From Chamaecyparis obtusa (Eukaryota; Streptophyta; Pinopsida; Cupressales; Cupressaceae), in assembly GCA_027943335.1 (NCBI GenBank), contig BSBK01007741.1, forward strand, positions 1,280,001 to 1,344,000: a stretch of 64,000 bases of DNA, written 5' to 3'. Numbering within the stretch: position 1 is the stretch's first letter; every line of letters starts with the position of its first letter. The notes under the pieces were generated by a model. It saw only the letters and a program-made list of their open reading frames with translations. It made no database searches and was not told the origin of the DNA. Below, in pieces: positions 35,836 through 48,200 of the stretch. The position numbers and the translations under genes were made by a program.

Positions 35836-36922
35836 TGTTAGCATTAAGTACGATTGTCATTAGTGAAAACACTTATTCAGACTCTACATTTTTACCGAGC
35901 AGAACAATGTTTACCGAGCATAACAGTGTTTACCAAGCTTCGCAGTGCTTACCAAGTTATCATCACCGAGTGATGAGATGAACAGTGTTTATGGAGTGAC
36001 AACATGGTAAACAAGGAATTCAGTCTCTACCGAGTGACACTATATCTACCAAGTCTCCAGTATATACCGAGTTTGAAACTACAACCGAGTGGTTAGTATG
36101 GACCGACCCTCCACTTCTACCGAGTGCATGACGATGCCGAGTATCAGAAAGTCACCGAGTTAGTTTGCAATAACTGAGTCACTATATTTGGGCCGACTCA
36201 GGAATATTTGTGTTTTCTTGTTTAGAGCTGACTTTTCTATTGTTTTGTAATTATTTTGGATTGATATATAAACAATGTTTTGTATCATATCCAAAGTGTA
36301 AAAAAAAAAAGAAAAAGGAGAAGCGAGAAAGAGAAGAAAAGCAGAGATAAGTGAATTACAAAGGGATACAACAATATAAGAAGCAGCAGAGACATATCTA
36401 TCACAGAAGGTGATCAGTACATCAGAGAATCTCAATCAGAAAGTACAGTTGCAAGTAAGAGATCTACTATTTCATCCTAACAGGGGAATCAGCCCTAAAT
36501 CCTTTAACTGGGTAGACTTAACAGTCTTTGCAAAAATCTCTTAACCGAGTGCATACTTCTTGTATGTTTGTAAATCCTCTAACAAGGTGGACCTAGTAGT
36601 CCTTATTGCTCCTAACAGAGTAGATCATCAGAAGTGATCATTGTAAGCCTTAACTGGCAAACTTTATACTGCAGTATTGAAGTTTAGTGGGTTTCATCCC
36701 CACCCCAGTTTTACTTTCTATTTGGAAGTTTTATGGGTTACCAAATCTCTGTGTTCAGAGTGTTATGAATGTTTTATTCTTTCTGTTACTCATGCATATA
36801 GTTAGCTTATCAATCTAATGTCATTGAGAAAATGGTTGAGATCTAAAATTTGTAAAAGTTTTGAAGTTACTGATTCACCCCTCCCCTCTCAGTAACCTAG
36901 CTAGTCTTGAATATTTCCAACA
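35836..36922 (+). repeat. 3' LTR of element E
   Basis: 1087 bp, paired with 28587-29713. It lacks a short U3 segment around the GAGTAACGCAGTGGATGCT of the 5' copy. The inverted repeat is at 36687-36703. Confidence 0.92.
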
Positions 36923-36927
36923 ATTAA

Positions 36928-37504
36928 TCTCATCAAACTTCTTCTCATCTATGCTTTCAGATATTTTCAGATTTGGTTCCTTACTTTCTTCATTTGCTTT
37001 ATAAGTGTTGAATCCAAGACCAATCTTATCATAGAATGGTTTTAAGATATTTGTTCATCAATCTTCTCACTAGTTGAATATAGCCTTTCAAGTTGTTGTT
37101 TGGATTGAGTCAGTTCACCTTTCACAATTTTATTGTACTTCTCAAGTTTAGCATACTACAAATTGACTTTCTCAAGTTTAGATGTTACTTTACCAAGTTT
37201 AGATTTTAGAATTTCATTATCAGATTTGAGATTTGCTTCATTCTTGCCATTTCCATCTTTTAAACTAAGCTTCAGATTTGTTATCTTCATTTCATGCTTA
37301 AGGCTTTCATTTTCTTTTTCTAAATTGTCATCACAATCTTCAATAAAAACTTCAGATTCCTTTTCAGATCTCAGATCTTCCAACTTGTTTCTCAGTTTCT
37401 CAATGAGGTTCTTTGCATCATCATATTTTCTTTTCAAAGTGTCTTTTTCAATAGTAAGCAATTCAATCTATTCAAGAGCTTCTTCAAGATTCTTCTATAG
37501 TTGA
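36928..37504 (-). pseudogene. Coiled-coil part of gag-like ORF1, element D
   Basis: The minus-strand frame 37461-37156 is heptad-rich (KYDDAKNLIEKLRNKLEDLR, then KENESLKHEMKITNLKLSL). Nearer E a shifted frame reads PFYDKIGLGFNTYKANEESK (about 37035-36975), the gag-type GLGF motif that in E precedes the zinc knuckles. E then interrupts, and the knuckles resume at 28586. One frameshift and several stops are present. Confidence 0.75.
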
Positions 37505-37567
37505 TCCATATCCATAGAGATCTTACTCAAGCTGCTAGGCTTTCCTTGAATGATTCTTTTCCGAGTA

Positions 37568-37584
37568 ACTAAGCTTTGATACCA
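37568..37584 (-). other. Primer binding site of element D (tRNA-Met)
   Basis: Minus-strand TGGTATCAAAGCTTAG starts two bases inside the LTR edge. It has the same G-to-A change in the core as in elements B and F. Confidence 0.82.
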
Positions 37585-37586
37585 AT

Positions 37587-38608
37587 TGTTAGAAATAGGG
37601 AATACTAAGAGTGGGGGTGAATCAGTATTCTACAAACTTTTACTTTTGCCCAATTATGGATATAATAGATTATCTTAACACATGCATAACATAAGAAGCT
37701 AAACAATATGCATAGCAATAAAACTAAAGAACTCATAACACATTATTTGTTCCCAAGGAAACCCTGGCCAAGGGAAAACCCCGGTGGGGATGGTACCCAC
37801 AAAGATCCACTAATCAAAAGTATCATGTTAAGGATGTTGACCTTGTTAGGAGTCTATTACATGCATATAGTGACTCAGTCTTGATTAAGGGACTATAGGC
37901 CTTGTTAGAAACCTCAACCCTGTTAGGAGTTGGCAGTACAAAATGTGATTACCAGATGAGCCCACTGCCCAAAAAAGTAATGTACAATATACACTGATTA
38001 CAAAAGAAGGTTAAGGTACATAACCTTATATTGTTTGCATCAATATTTCTTTGCTTCTCTTTCACAATCGCTATTACATACATTTTTTCCTTCATCACAT
38101 ATCTCTCTTATAATTTACAATTACATTTATACAAGTTATTAGGATTAATAACTTTCCAGTCAGCTATCATATTACAAATAAATTTATCCAAGGGTTAACA
38201 TCTAGGATTTTGTCCCTTTATATTGCTAAGTCATTATTTTGATAAACAAAATAATCCCTTAACTCTTTATCAATTTTGTCTTCATATTCTATCATGTCGG
38301 TTTGACACTGTCTTTAGTAAAACTGTCATAACTTCTTTCATACATGTCGTAGTGACTTGCACTCTGAGATGAGTCTTCAATAGTCATCATAGAGTCTATG
38401 TTCAAGTGTGAAAGCACTGAACTTACTCCAATCAACATCACAAACAAAAACTATCTCCAGGTTCACTGGTAAAAAACATTGTCTCATACTTAGACAATTT
38501 TGCATTGCACTCTAACATACTAGCTCTCTGACCTGTGTGATCTTCATGTAGATCATATGTTTCCATAATGACAACATCTATGTGACCAACTCAGCCAATT
38601 TTCCAACA
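37587..38608 (-). repeat. 5' LTR of element D
   Basis: 1022 bp. In element orientation it starts TGTTGGAAAATTGG and ends TTTCTAACA. It holds the GTGGG/CCCAC inverted repeat (37784-37800). Confidence 0.9.
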
Positions 38609-39775
38609 TCAAGAGCACGCTAAGACATTCAAACATTAGTCCTAATCTAGCATACAAGACATATAGTAAAACTTATTCACAAACACCACCTCAGATTAAG
38701 CCAAAACAAGAGCACCTGAGCCCCATTTAATTTTCTCATTTGAGAGGAATGTGGGTGTAATCTTCAATCATAATTATCATATCCCCAATGAAGATGAGGG
38801 TAGATCGAAACAATTTGAAAGCCATGGAGACCCTGAAAATGGCACAAAACTTGGTATAGGGAACCAGTTTTGCCCCTAGGGTTCCAAGGGTGCAAATGAT
38901 GAAAATGTAGATTCTAGGCTATGGATGAAATGAAAGATTCATTATAATTTTAACATGGATGTGATATGGATTGAAAATCATTTTAAATGCTTGAAAGAAA
39001 CTAGATTAATCCATTTAAGCTATGCTAGGATGAGTTATAAACTAAAATGAAAACAAACTAATATTCCTAATACATGCTATGAAATTCTAGATGCAATTGA
39101 AAATGATCTAAAAATGCTTAGAAATGAAAGAGTGAGTGCTTATTTTTCTCATGGAAGGAGGACTAATGATAGGATTTTAGGAAGGGCTTTGGTTAGGAAG
39201 GGTGGTCAAGGTTTAGGACCAAGGGTTAGAACCTAGGGTCAAAGGGATAAGGATGAAGGATTGCTCACATTGTGTGAGAAACACTAAAGAAGTGTGCTAG
39301 GGAAGAAGGGTGGAAGAAGGGAGATGGGCTCTCACTAATGAAGCTATAAGAGCCATTAATGAGTGTGTAAGGGGTCATTAATGAGGGTATTGACTTTGAG
39401 TCAAAGGGAGAGGGTTAGCCTAAGAGGGTTAGGAATCACCCCTTAAGCGAGGTTAGGGAGTGATAAGGGATGAGAGGATAGGATTAGAAGAGTCTAGAAG
39501 ATATCGAGGATTTTAGGGATTTTAATAAATATTTAACTTATTCAAGGAGGATTTGAGGTTGAGCACTTTATATATTAAATTAATTTAATAAATAGGAGGG
39601 ATTAATATTTAAATTTGATTTAAATATTTTTGGGAGTGATTCTTTAATTAAGTGAATTTAATTAAAAGGGGAGGGGATAAAAATAATAATAATTAATTAA
39701 TTAATTATGATATCATCAGGACTTTTATTAATTAAAATAAATTTAATTTATAAGTTGAATTTTTAGGTGTCTACA

Positions 39776-39778
39776 ATA

Positions 39779-39815
<37 letters not shown>

Positions 39816-42800
39816 AAACAATGACAAGCAAGGAAGGAGGAGTGTGACATCATGTAGATCTCTCATCGGAGTGACTACAACTACCTCCCCTCATTAGAAA
39901 ATTACGCCAAGTAGGATACATATAGATCATAAAATGGGTTAGAAGGGTTAGACCAATAATCATAATCACAATCAAATTTAACATATAAAGTCATCCATCA
40001 TGATAAATATATCTATTAACTGAAAAATACAACATATCAAGTAAAGTAAGTACTCATCATATGAGAGTCCATAGTGTCAAATTTGAACATGATAAATAGT
40101 ATCTCTAGGGTAGGCACTACAATTTAGAAACTATACCCTTGGTAATTATTTTTAAAGGAGGAGAGATACCGGAGAAAAAAGGAGACTATATACAATGATG
40201 TAGTTTTATAGACATTTATTGTAATATTGTCCCAATAAAAAAGGGGAATATTTTTGGCAATATGTGTATTCATTGATGTCAACCTAAGCTCTGACCATCT
40301 GTATTTTTACTGATATATATAAATGGGGTATGTGATGTGGTTATTGGTTACTCAGATCGTGCATATTGGAGAGAAGTTGTATTAGTTCAAATGATGTATG
40401 TTGAGATATATTTGAGAATAATTGTGCCATGTTAGTCTGGTTAGAAACATAGAAGGGAATTTGTGGGCTCATTAGATACAATATATCTATTTATAGTTAT
40501 GATTTTTGGTCTGATTACGTGTTATAGTCACCTTGGTTTTCATCTACATGGTCTTGGTGTTGTGTAATGATGGTTGTGCTCAAATGTGGGTCAAACTCAT
40601 ATTTGAATTATTGAATAAATTATCTAAGTGTTGAATAGGTGTATGATCTCCTTATGACTATGAGATAATATTTTACTCCAAATTTTACCACATTACATTC
40701 TTTGGTTATGTGGTTTAGGATTCTAAATTGGATAAGTGTATGTTGCCTACAATTTTCAAGTCATAATATCTTTTATAGAAAAATTTATAAGAATTTGAAC
40801 TAAAAATCATAGTTGTCAACTTAAGGATTTCTATTTGGCTCACTATAATGCTCTGAATTATACCACATTGATTGGTTTGGATATGAATTTTTTCAAATAT
40901 TCTAACAAAAGTGTGTTGAATCAATGGCATAAGTTTTAGTGTGTTAGGTCATATGGTGTATGATATTCATCATGTTGAAGAACACAAAGTCCATCCAATC
41001 TGCATTGTGATTGCATGTTTAGTGAATTAATTTCTCTACACCAACATGTGTCAATTAATCACTCTAGGAGAAGATTGAACAAAACTTTATAATGGTTTGT
41101 ATATATTTTATGGTGGTCTAGATGATGTTTTAGTTTCTCTCAGGTGACAAGAAGATAATTAGTTGGGAATTCTAATAGTGATTTTGACATATAGGATGTC
41201 TAGGTACCTTCCTTCAATTCCATTTGATCCTAACCTATTTATTTTTCCTTGGAGGAAGTTTATGAGATGTTTAGGGTTCTATATTAGGTATTTCTTTATA
41301 TGCAACACATTTTTTAATAATATTAAATTTGTATGAGGATGAGCTATGTAGTGTTGCATGTTTCATTTATTAGGTTCCATTTTTGTAGACCTAACTAATG
41401 TTTTGGAATGTTGAAAATGATATATAATGAATAATAAGTCATTTGTGGAAATGTTTGAGTTGATGAAAAAATTCTATACTATGGAAAATTAATTTGTAAT
41501 GAATCAGATGATGAAGTTTATTGATTTTGTGTGACAAAATATTGACTACAAAGAGTATGACAATAGAAACATTTGTCACATTCTTGTTCTACAACAATTC
41601 ACATTATAAATGTATCTCATTGTAATATAATTATATCTTGATTTAGACAAATGAGCTTCTATTTACAAGTCTATTGTATCTTGCCCTCAAATAGTGTGTC
41701 CTAGTAGCATGTCTAGTAGAGAGCCTCTTGTAATACTTGTTTCATATTATACAATAAGAAAAAATAAGGGAAAAAGAAGGAGATATGGGGGTTTAATCCT
41801 TACTTCCTATTTCCTATTGTAAATTAGGAAGGAGAGGCAACCCAATAGGCTTAGAAGAGTCCAATCACTGAAAGAGTATCTAGGTTCCTTCACTAATATG
41901 GAAACATGATAGAGAGATATGAAAAATAAGACAAAATGGGGGAAATGATTGACTTACTCTAGACACAAACTAACAAAAAATAGTCAGTTCTATATAGGTA
42001 CCAAAAACAAAAACTACAATATGTCACTAACTTGTGATTTCAATTTGATGCAAATTTGGGAGGAAGAGGCACAAGGTCTTCACTAAATGATAAATAAAAT
42101 ACCATGTGCATTCATATTAGGGGGTTTAAAATGGGAAAAAAAATGGGGCAATATATTGCCTAAATAGGGGGAGAGGGGGGATTTTTTAGGCCAAGTAGTG
42201 GGGGTTTATATAGGAAAAGGGGTGAGGGGTACTAGGAGGGCATTCAAGGGGGTGACAAAAAAGGAGTTTGGGGAAATATTTTTTAAAAACATGGAAATTA
42301 TTTAGTATGCCATGAATGCATGTGCTATGATTCGGGTTCACTAATTGAAGCCCTCGTGGGAAGAGGTCATGTAGGCATCCTATTCTTACACTTTTGATTG
42401 ATTCAAATTATAGATTGTCTATCAAGTCCTATACTTTCTATATAGACCCAAGCTAGTGCAAATTCTACTTGTACCTACACATAAAAAAATGGGGAAATTT
42501 TTTTGTAGACAATGGTTTTCCTTAGTCAAACCCTAGTTTGGAATCAACCTTGAACTAAAATAAAATTAAAGAGAGTATTTTGTCATATAACAAAGGCTAG
42601 ATCTAAAAAAATGAAGTATATTATACATTAGCAGTGTGAATAAATGTGATCAAGTATATTCATGTAATGGATTTGTCTTCATACAACAACCCAAAAAGGA
42701 AATCATGAAAAACAAAACCTTATGTAGTGGATGTTTAAGTTTTACACAATGATTGATGGAGAAAGAGATGACTTGAAGAGTTAAAGACTTGAATTCTTGA

Positions 42801-43084
42801 AGGAATACATATGATTGAATGTATGTAGATAGATGCTTACAATATGATCTTCTTCCTTGATGGTGGACTCCTTTTCTTGGCCTTTAATGAGGGAAAGAAA
42901 TTTGATTCATGGAGAAGATCACCTTAAAAATGGCTTAGAATGCTCGAGATCTTGTTTGAGAATGGCTGAGATGTGAAATTGTATGAGCACTCTTGAAATC
43001 ATGTCATTCTTTATCAAAATGAGGAGAGATAGGTTGCATTTATGCCTCTCAAAAAAATTTGGGGGTCAAAACACAAAGGAGGCC
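39776..43084. other. Unassigned AT-rich DNA, no gene seen
   Basis: No frame longer than about 75 codons, no splice-bounded exon, LTR pair or tRNA-like fold was recognised on either strand. A GT microsatellite (about 39782-39813) opens the interval. This may be older transposon sequence beyond recognition. Confidence 0.5.
39782..39813. repeat. GT dinucleotide microsatellite
   Basis: About fifteen uninterrupted GT units immediately beyond the ground-level LTR edge. Confidence 0.95.
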
Positions 43085-43955
43085 TATGAAAATATAGAAA
43101 TAGGAAAAGTATTATCAAATGGAAACATGATGTTTTATTTTTGCAAGAGATTAAACTAAATGGCCCTTGTCTTGTCCCTACATTATTTAACGTGTTGAGA
43201 GATGTTTCTTTCTTCCATATGTTACAAAGTGATGGTAGGGGCAGGGTAGTCATTGGGCTGCCTCCTTGGATCAATAGGTTTTTGATTGATAAAGGGGAGG
43301 ATCCTTCACATTACTGTGTGTGAGTCCTCATCAATGGTCAACCTATTAGTTTTTGTTCAATTTGTGCTCCAAACATTACAAAAGAAACATGTAATCTATG
43401 GGATTGGATGTCTCAACATTTACCTCAAGCTAATTAGGTCCTTGGAGGAGACATTAATACATGGTGGAAAACCATGATGATCATAGTTTGATCAATTATC
43501 TAAGACTTGGCAATGAAGAATTTGATAGATGGTTATTTTACTACAACACTATTGGAGACATAGATTCGATGAATAAAAATAATTTAAGCCATTAGCACAA
43601 TTGGTTTGTACTTAGACTAATTGTAGACTAGGAGTGGAAAGGAAAATTAGTAGATTAGATATATTTTATATTTCTCCCACTTACAAGTATTCCAAGACTC
43701 CTTTGGAAATTATGTGAGAGTAGATTATTCTACTACACTTTAAGATCACTTTCCTATTGTTTTCTCTATTGTAAAATATAACTCTATGGTGATAGACTCT
43801 CAACTATCCTGTAATATTAACACCTCTCATCTAAAAATTCCATCTTGTCTAGATTCTTTGGTGGGTATTTGGAATTCTGTTCCCAAGCTGAGAGAAGGGG
43901 AGTCCTATAGGGAATGGTGGCAATTACTTATCTCTAAGTGTGTTGAATTTTCATG
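43085..43955 (+). pseudogene. L1-type LINE endonuclease fragment
   Basis: Reading across frameshifts gives the order of an APE-type LINE endonuclease: WKHDVLFLQEIKLNG (catalytic Glu in QEIK, about 43120-43165), GRGRVVIGLP, a segment with NWVLGGDINTWW (about 43430-43460, the GGDFN motif), and DHFPIVFSIVKYNS near 43745 (the SDHxPI histidine motif). INTSHLKIPSCLDSL follows, as in plant L1 ORF2 before the RT. The reverse transcriptase itself is absent; element F starts at 43956. At least three frame changes and several stops mark it as dead. Confidence 0.75.
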
Positions 43956-45195
43956 TGTTGGATATTGCTAATGCATGGAGAGGTGATTGAGATATTTAAT
44001 ATTTTTAATCACTATGTTACTAAATGGGCACTCATATTATTGTCATTTATGTTTTGTCACTGATGTCAACATATGTCTCTATGAAGGAACCAGACTGGTA
44101 ATCACAGTGTACAGACATTGTACAGATGTTTCAAATGTTGCGAAGTCAGATGGGAGTTAAGGTGGATGTTGTGATCTTATATTTGAGATTTCATCATTAG
44201 ATGTTTCATATTGAGAGAGATACAACTATTTTAATGAAGACTGGTCCCTGGACTGTGACAGTGAGAATTGACAGAGTTAGTCTCTGGGTTTCTAGTATAT
44301 CTTTCAGAGGATTTGGATTCAAGGTATGCGATCTTGAAGCATGATAGACAAGGTACTAAAGGATGTTCATTGGTCAGAACAAGGTACGGAATGATTAGTG
44401 ATGTCATATGTGGTGTGTGTTCTGGTGATGGCTTATTATGAAGCCGACTCAGGAAATGAAGCATGTGTTTTATTTGGCGAGCATAAATTAAGGATGTCGG
44501 TCCTTAATTATTGTAATGTAATCATTTTAGACTTTTCCTAGATACTGTGTGTATCTTAGCAAGGGTTTATGTAATTGTTTGTAATTAGGAAAGCCTCATG
44601 GGCTAACCTGATCATGGTAAATTGTAATAAGGTATATATGTAGAGTCTTTTCTTTGGAAAAGAGATGGATGGAATGTATGTGATATAAAGAGGTTGTGAA
44701 AGGAAAGCTTGTGTCTGATGTATGTAGAGTAGAGGTTTATTGGTGGACTTCATTGGAACTGATCAAGCAAAGATAGTTGCTAGAAAATAGTTCAAAAGAT
44801 TGTATATTTCTTTATATACACCTGTTGCAAACAAGTGAGTTCTGAAGGTGGATTTAACCTTCTTTGGGTAGTGAGCCCTCCCTTTTGTTCTTGAATCCTA
44901 ATAGGGTCTTTCCTCTAATAAGGACTATGTACTGTAATGTTTCAATAAGCTCCTAACAGGGTTATATCTTCTAACAAGGATAGCTATACTCTCAATACAT
45001 CATTTGTGGGTGCTAATTCCCACCGGGGTTTTTACCTTTAACAGGGTTTCCCCATAACTAAAATATTGTGTTACTGTATTGGAATTCATTATGTTCATTG
45101 GCTCTGATATTGTGGAGCTTAGAGTTTAAAGTTTAATATTCTATTATACAACTGATTCACCCCCACCCCCCCTCTCAATTGTATTGTGGACTGTT
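43956..45195 (+). repeat. 5' LTR of element F
   Basis: 1240 bp, TGTTGGATATTGC...TTCCTAACA, homologous along its length to the LTRs of A read on the opposite strand. It has the inverted repeat GTGGGTGCTAATTCCCAC (45006-45023) and a C-rich tract before the end. Confidence 0.9.
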
Positions 45196-45266
45196 ATTCC
45201 TAACAATTGGTATCAAAGCGTGTGGTCCTCAGAGAGAAAGCTTAACAACTTGAGGTGATCTTGGAG

Positions 45267-48200
45267 ATGGCACTCTATAGGAAGGATGGTCCTAAATTTG
45301 ATCATGAGAACTTTGATAGTTAGAAGAACAAGATGCAAACACACTTGTTGTATTTGGGCATAGACAACTGGATGATTACAAAGAAGAAGGAATCCCTACA
45401 AACTGTGAATGATCTATAGTCTGCTATTGATGATGAGAATAATTTATTCTCATGTAGCATGGTCACAAGGGAAGCACTGATCAGTGCACTATCTGAAGGT
45501 GAGTTCACTGAAGTTAAAGACTTAGATTCGGCATATGAAATTTGGAATAGATTAGAAGCATTATATGAAGGAGACAAATATTCCAAGCAAGCAAAGATAC
45601 AAAATTGGAAAACAAACATGGAAAAGCTACAAATGAATAAGGATAAAAGAATTAGGGCCTATGTTCAAAGGGTCACAGAAGTAGTGGTTGGAATCAAAAA
45701 TTGTGGAGGCACTTATGATGAAGAAGAAGTTATTGCGAAGATCCTCAGGTCATTGACTCCTGTATACAAGTTCAAGGAAATGTCTATTCAAGAGACTATA
45801 CCCTTGACTCTGAATTTTAGCAGAGAAATGTTGATTGCAAAGCTAACTATTTTTAAAGATGCAAAATTAGGAGAAGTTTTACCTAAAGTTGAATATGCAT
45901 TTAAGGCATCCGCACACAAGAAATTGTCTGCACTTCTGAGCACCAGCAAAGAAGACCTAAAAGAAGAGCTTGGTGAGTATGCAGAGGAATGGAAACAAAT
46001 AATGATAGAAGAAAGAAAGATGGATGAACTTGTTGCACTGAATGCTAGAAAAGGAAAAAGAGTTAAGGGAAAATTTGAATGCAAGTTACGCTTGAAATGT
46101 TTTTCATGCAATAAGGTAGGTCATTTTAGATCTAGATGTCCTACAAGAGTTTCTAAGTACAAACTTGATTATGCAAAGATTAAAAGAGATAGAGAATGTT
46201 ATTATGCTAGTGAAGGAATCTTTGATGATGATGATGATTTAGATTATGAGGAGATTGGATTTGTTGCTATTAAAGATGAAATAATACATGAAAAAAATCT
46301 TTAGTATCTCATGTTGACAAGAAAATTGAATGGATAATTGACAATGGTTGTTCTCATCATATGATTGGTGATAAGAACAAGTTTGTTAAATTAGTAAATT
46401 ATGATGGAGGTGTTGTGAGGTTTGGGGACAATCTCCCTAAATCTATCATAGGAGTAGGATCCATTACTCTGGATGGAAAGACTAATACAGATAATGTACT
46501 ACTTGTTGAAGGACTGAAACACAACTTGTTGAGTGTTAGATAGTTAATGGATAAAGATTTTCAGTTAAGTTTTGTTAATGGTAAATGTTTTATCACAAGC
46601 AAGGAAGGAAAATTGATTGCTACCGGCTCAAAATCTAGAGGTAATGTATTTGAACTAAACACATCTAGAGCCTTTTGTTTTGTTGCGAAGGTAGATGATA
46701 GTTGGCTATGGCATAGGAGATTTTTTCATGTTAATTTTGATAACAATATAAAGGCAAGTATGGCTAACGCAGTAAGAGATCTATCAAAGATTGTGAAACC
46801 ATCTAACACTGTATGCATAGAATGTGTTATGGGAAAGCAGACTAGAATTAGTCATAAACAAAATCATACTATGATGAAAGTTATTTTATACTCTTTGTTG
46901 ATGACTTTTCTAGAATGATGTGGGTTACTTATTTAAGAGAAAAATTAGAAGCATTTGATAAATTCAAGTTTTTCAAAGTAAAAGTAGAAAATGAATCAGG
47001 TTTAAAGATCAAATGTTTAAGTTCAAATAGAGGTGGAGAGTTTACTTCAGACTTATTTAATTCATACTGTGAAAAGCATGGGGTAAAGAGACAAACATCT
47101 GCTCCTCAGACTCTACAATAGAATGAGATAGCAGAGCAAAGAAACATGACTATACTTGATGCTGCTAGGACAATGTTGATTGAAGGAAATATATCTCATG
47201 TACATTGGAGAGAGTTTGTTGCAACAATGGTGTACACATTGAACAAAATTCAAATCAGAGAGGGTACAAGTAAGACTCCCTATGAACTATGGTTTGATCA
47301 TACTCCTCTGTAAAATATTTTAGAATATTTGGTAGTAAATGTTATATGAAGAGGGATGATGAGATAGGGAAGTTTGATGCTAGAAGTGATGAAAGAATCT
47401 TCCTTGGTTACTCCATTAAAAGAAAGGCTTACAAATGTTTCAATTTGAGATTGAGGAAGATGATTGAAAGTAACAATGTAAGAATAGATGAGAAGTTTCA
47501 AATACAGGAAAGAATGTATGACAATAATCAGATTTTAGAGATAAAAAAACTACTACTGTTGCAGAAGAAGAAGAACTTGTTGAGGAAGAAAGTGAAAAAG
47601 AGGCTTGTGATGCTAGCACAAGCAAGGCTACTAAGACTCCTAGAACACCAAGGTATGTAAAAAATAACCATCCTGAAAATCAAATTATTTGCTATACCAG
47701 CCAGGGAGTGCTAACTCGATCAAAAGTTAGAGAAGAAATTTGTTTGATTTCTCAAGTTGAGCCAAAAACTATAGATGAAGCCTTTAAAGATGAATCTTGG
47801 ATAAATTCTATGAAAGAAGAATTGGATCAAATAAAGAAGAATAATACTTGGGAACTGGTTCCTAGACCTAAAAATAAAAATGTAATAGGAAAAAAATGGG
47901 TTTTTAGAAACAAAATGGATGAAGAAGGAATTGTTGTAAGGAACAAAGCAAGACTAGTGTGTAAGGGATACTCATAGCAAGAAGGCATAGACTTTGAAGA
48001 GACATTTGCTCATGTTGCTAGAATAGAGGTAGTAAGATTGTTCCTATCTTATATTGCACATAAAAACTTCATAGTGTATCAAATGGATGTTAAATTTGCA
48101 TTTCTGAATGGAGATCTTAAAGAAGTCTATATAGAACAAACAGATGGATTTCCTCTATGCGAAGATAAAGACATGGTGTGCAAATTGAAGAAAGCTCTAT

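Larger units (their letters stand above)
28587..36922 (+). mobile_element. Element E, second gag-like/ORF2 element, nested in D
   Basis: LTRs 28587-29713 and 35836-36922, tRNA-Met primer site, three polypurine tracts, and near-match target duplication GTTAA/ATTAA (28582-28586, 36923-36927). The interior has the same plan as D: coiled coil plus GLGY motif plus five zinc knuckles, a 420-bp gap, then an ORF of about 1100 codons. It lacks pol. It sits in the opposite orientation inside D's gag-like ORF and itself contains a gypsy solo LTR. Confidence 0.92.
23102..38608 (-). mobile_element. Element D, copia-like non-autonomous element with gag-like ORF and unknown ORF2
   Basis: Paired LTRs (37587-38608 and 23102-24095), perfect 5-bp duplication TCAAG (23097-23101, 38609-38613), a tRNA-Met primer site and three polypurine tracts define a copia-type element on the minus strand. 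Element E interrupts it between 28586 and 36923. After removing E the interior reads coiled coil, zinc knuckles, a 440-bp gap, then an unknown ORF of 1017 codons. There is no protease, integrase, RT or RNaseH. Transposition would need enzymes from an autonomous relative. Confidence 0.92.
23073..39775 (-). repeat. 5' LTR of ground-level Tat/Ogre-like element, split by element D
   Basis: In minus orientation it starts TGTAGACACCTAAAAATTC at 39775 and ends CATCCACA at 23073. Element D occupies 23102-38608, leaving about 1.2 kb of LTR sequence. The outer part (39480-39720) is very AT-rich with TTAATTAA strings. The partner LTR would lie left of position 1. The call rests on the TG...CA ends, the adjoining primer site and the perfect TCAAG duplication of D; no second LTR copy is available for comparison. 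Confidence 0.55.

Noticed and set aside
39776..43084. Hidden host gene between the nested stack and the LINE
   Set aside because: No exon-like conservation, splice-bounded frame or known motif was found on either strand.
1034..45195. LTRs of A and F as the two ends of one giant element
   Set aside because: They are the same family but in opposite orientation, and A has its own complete LTR pair with a candidate duplication.
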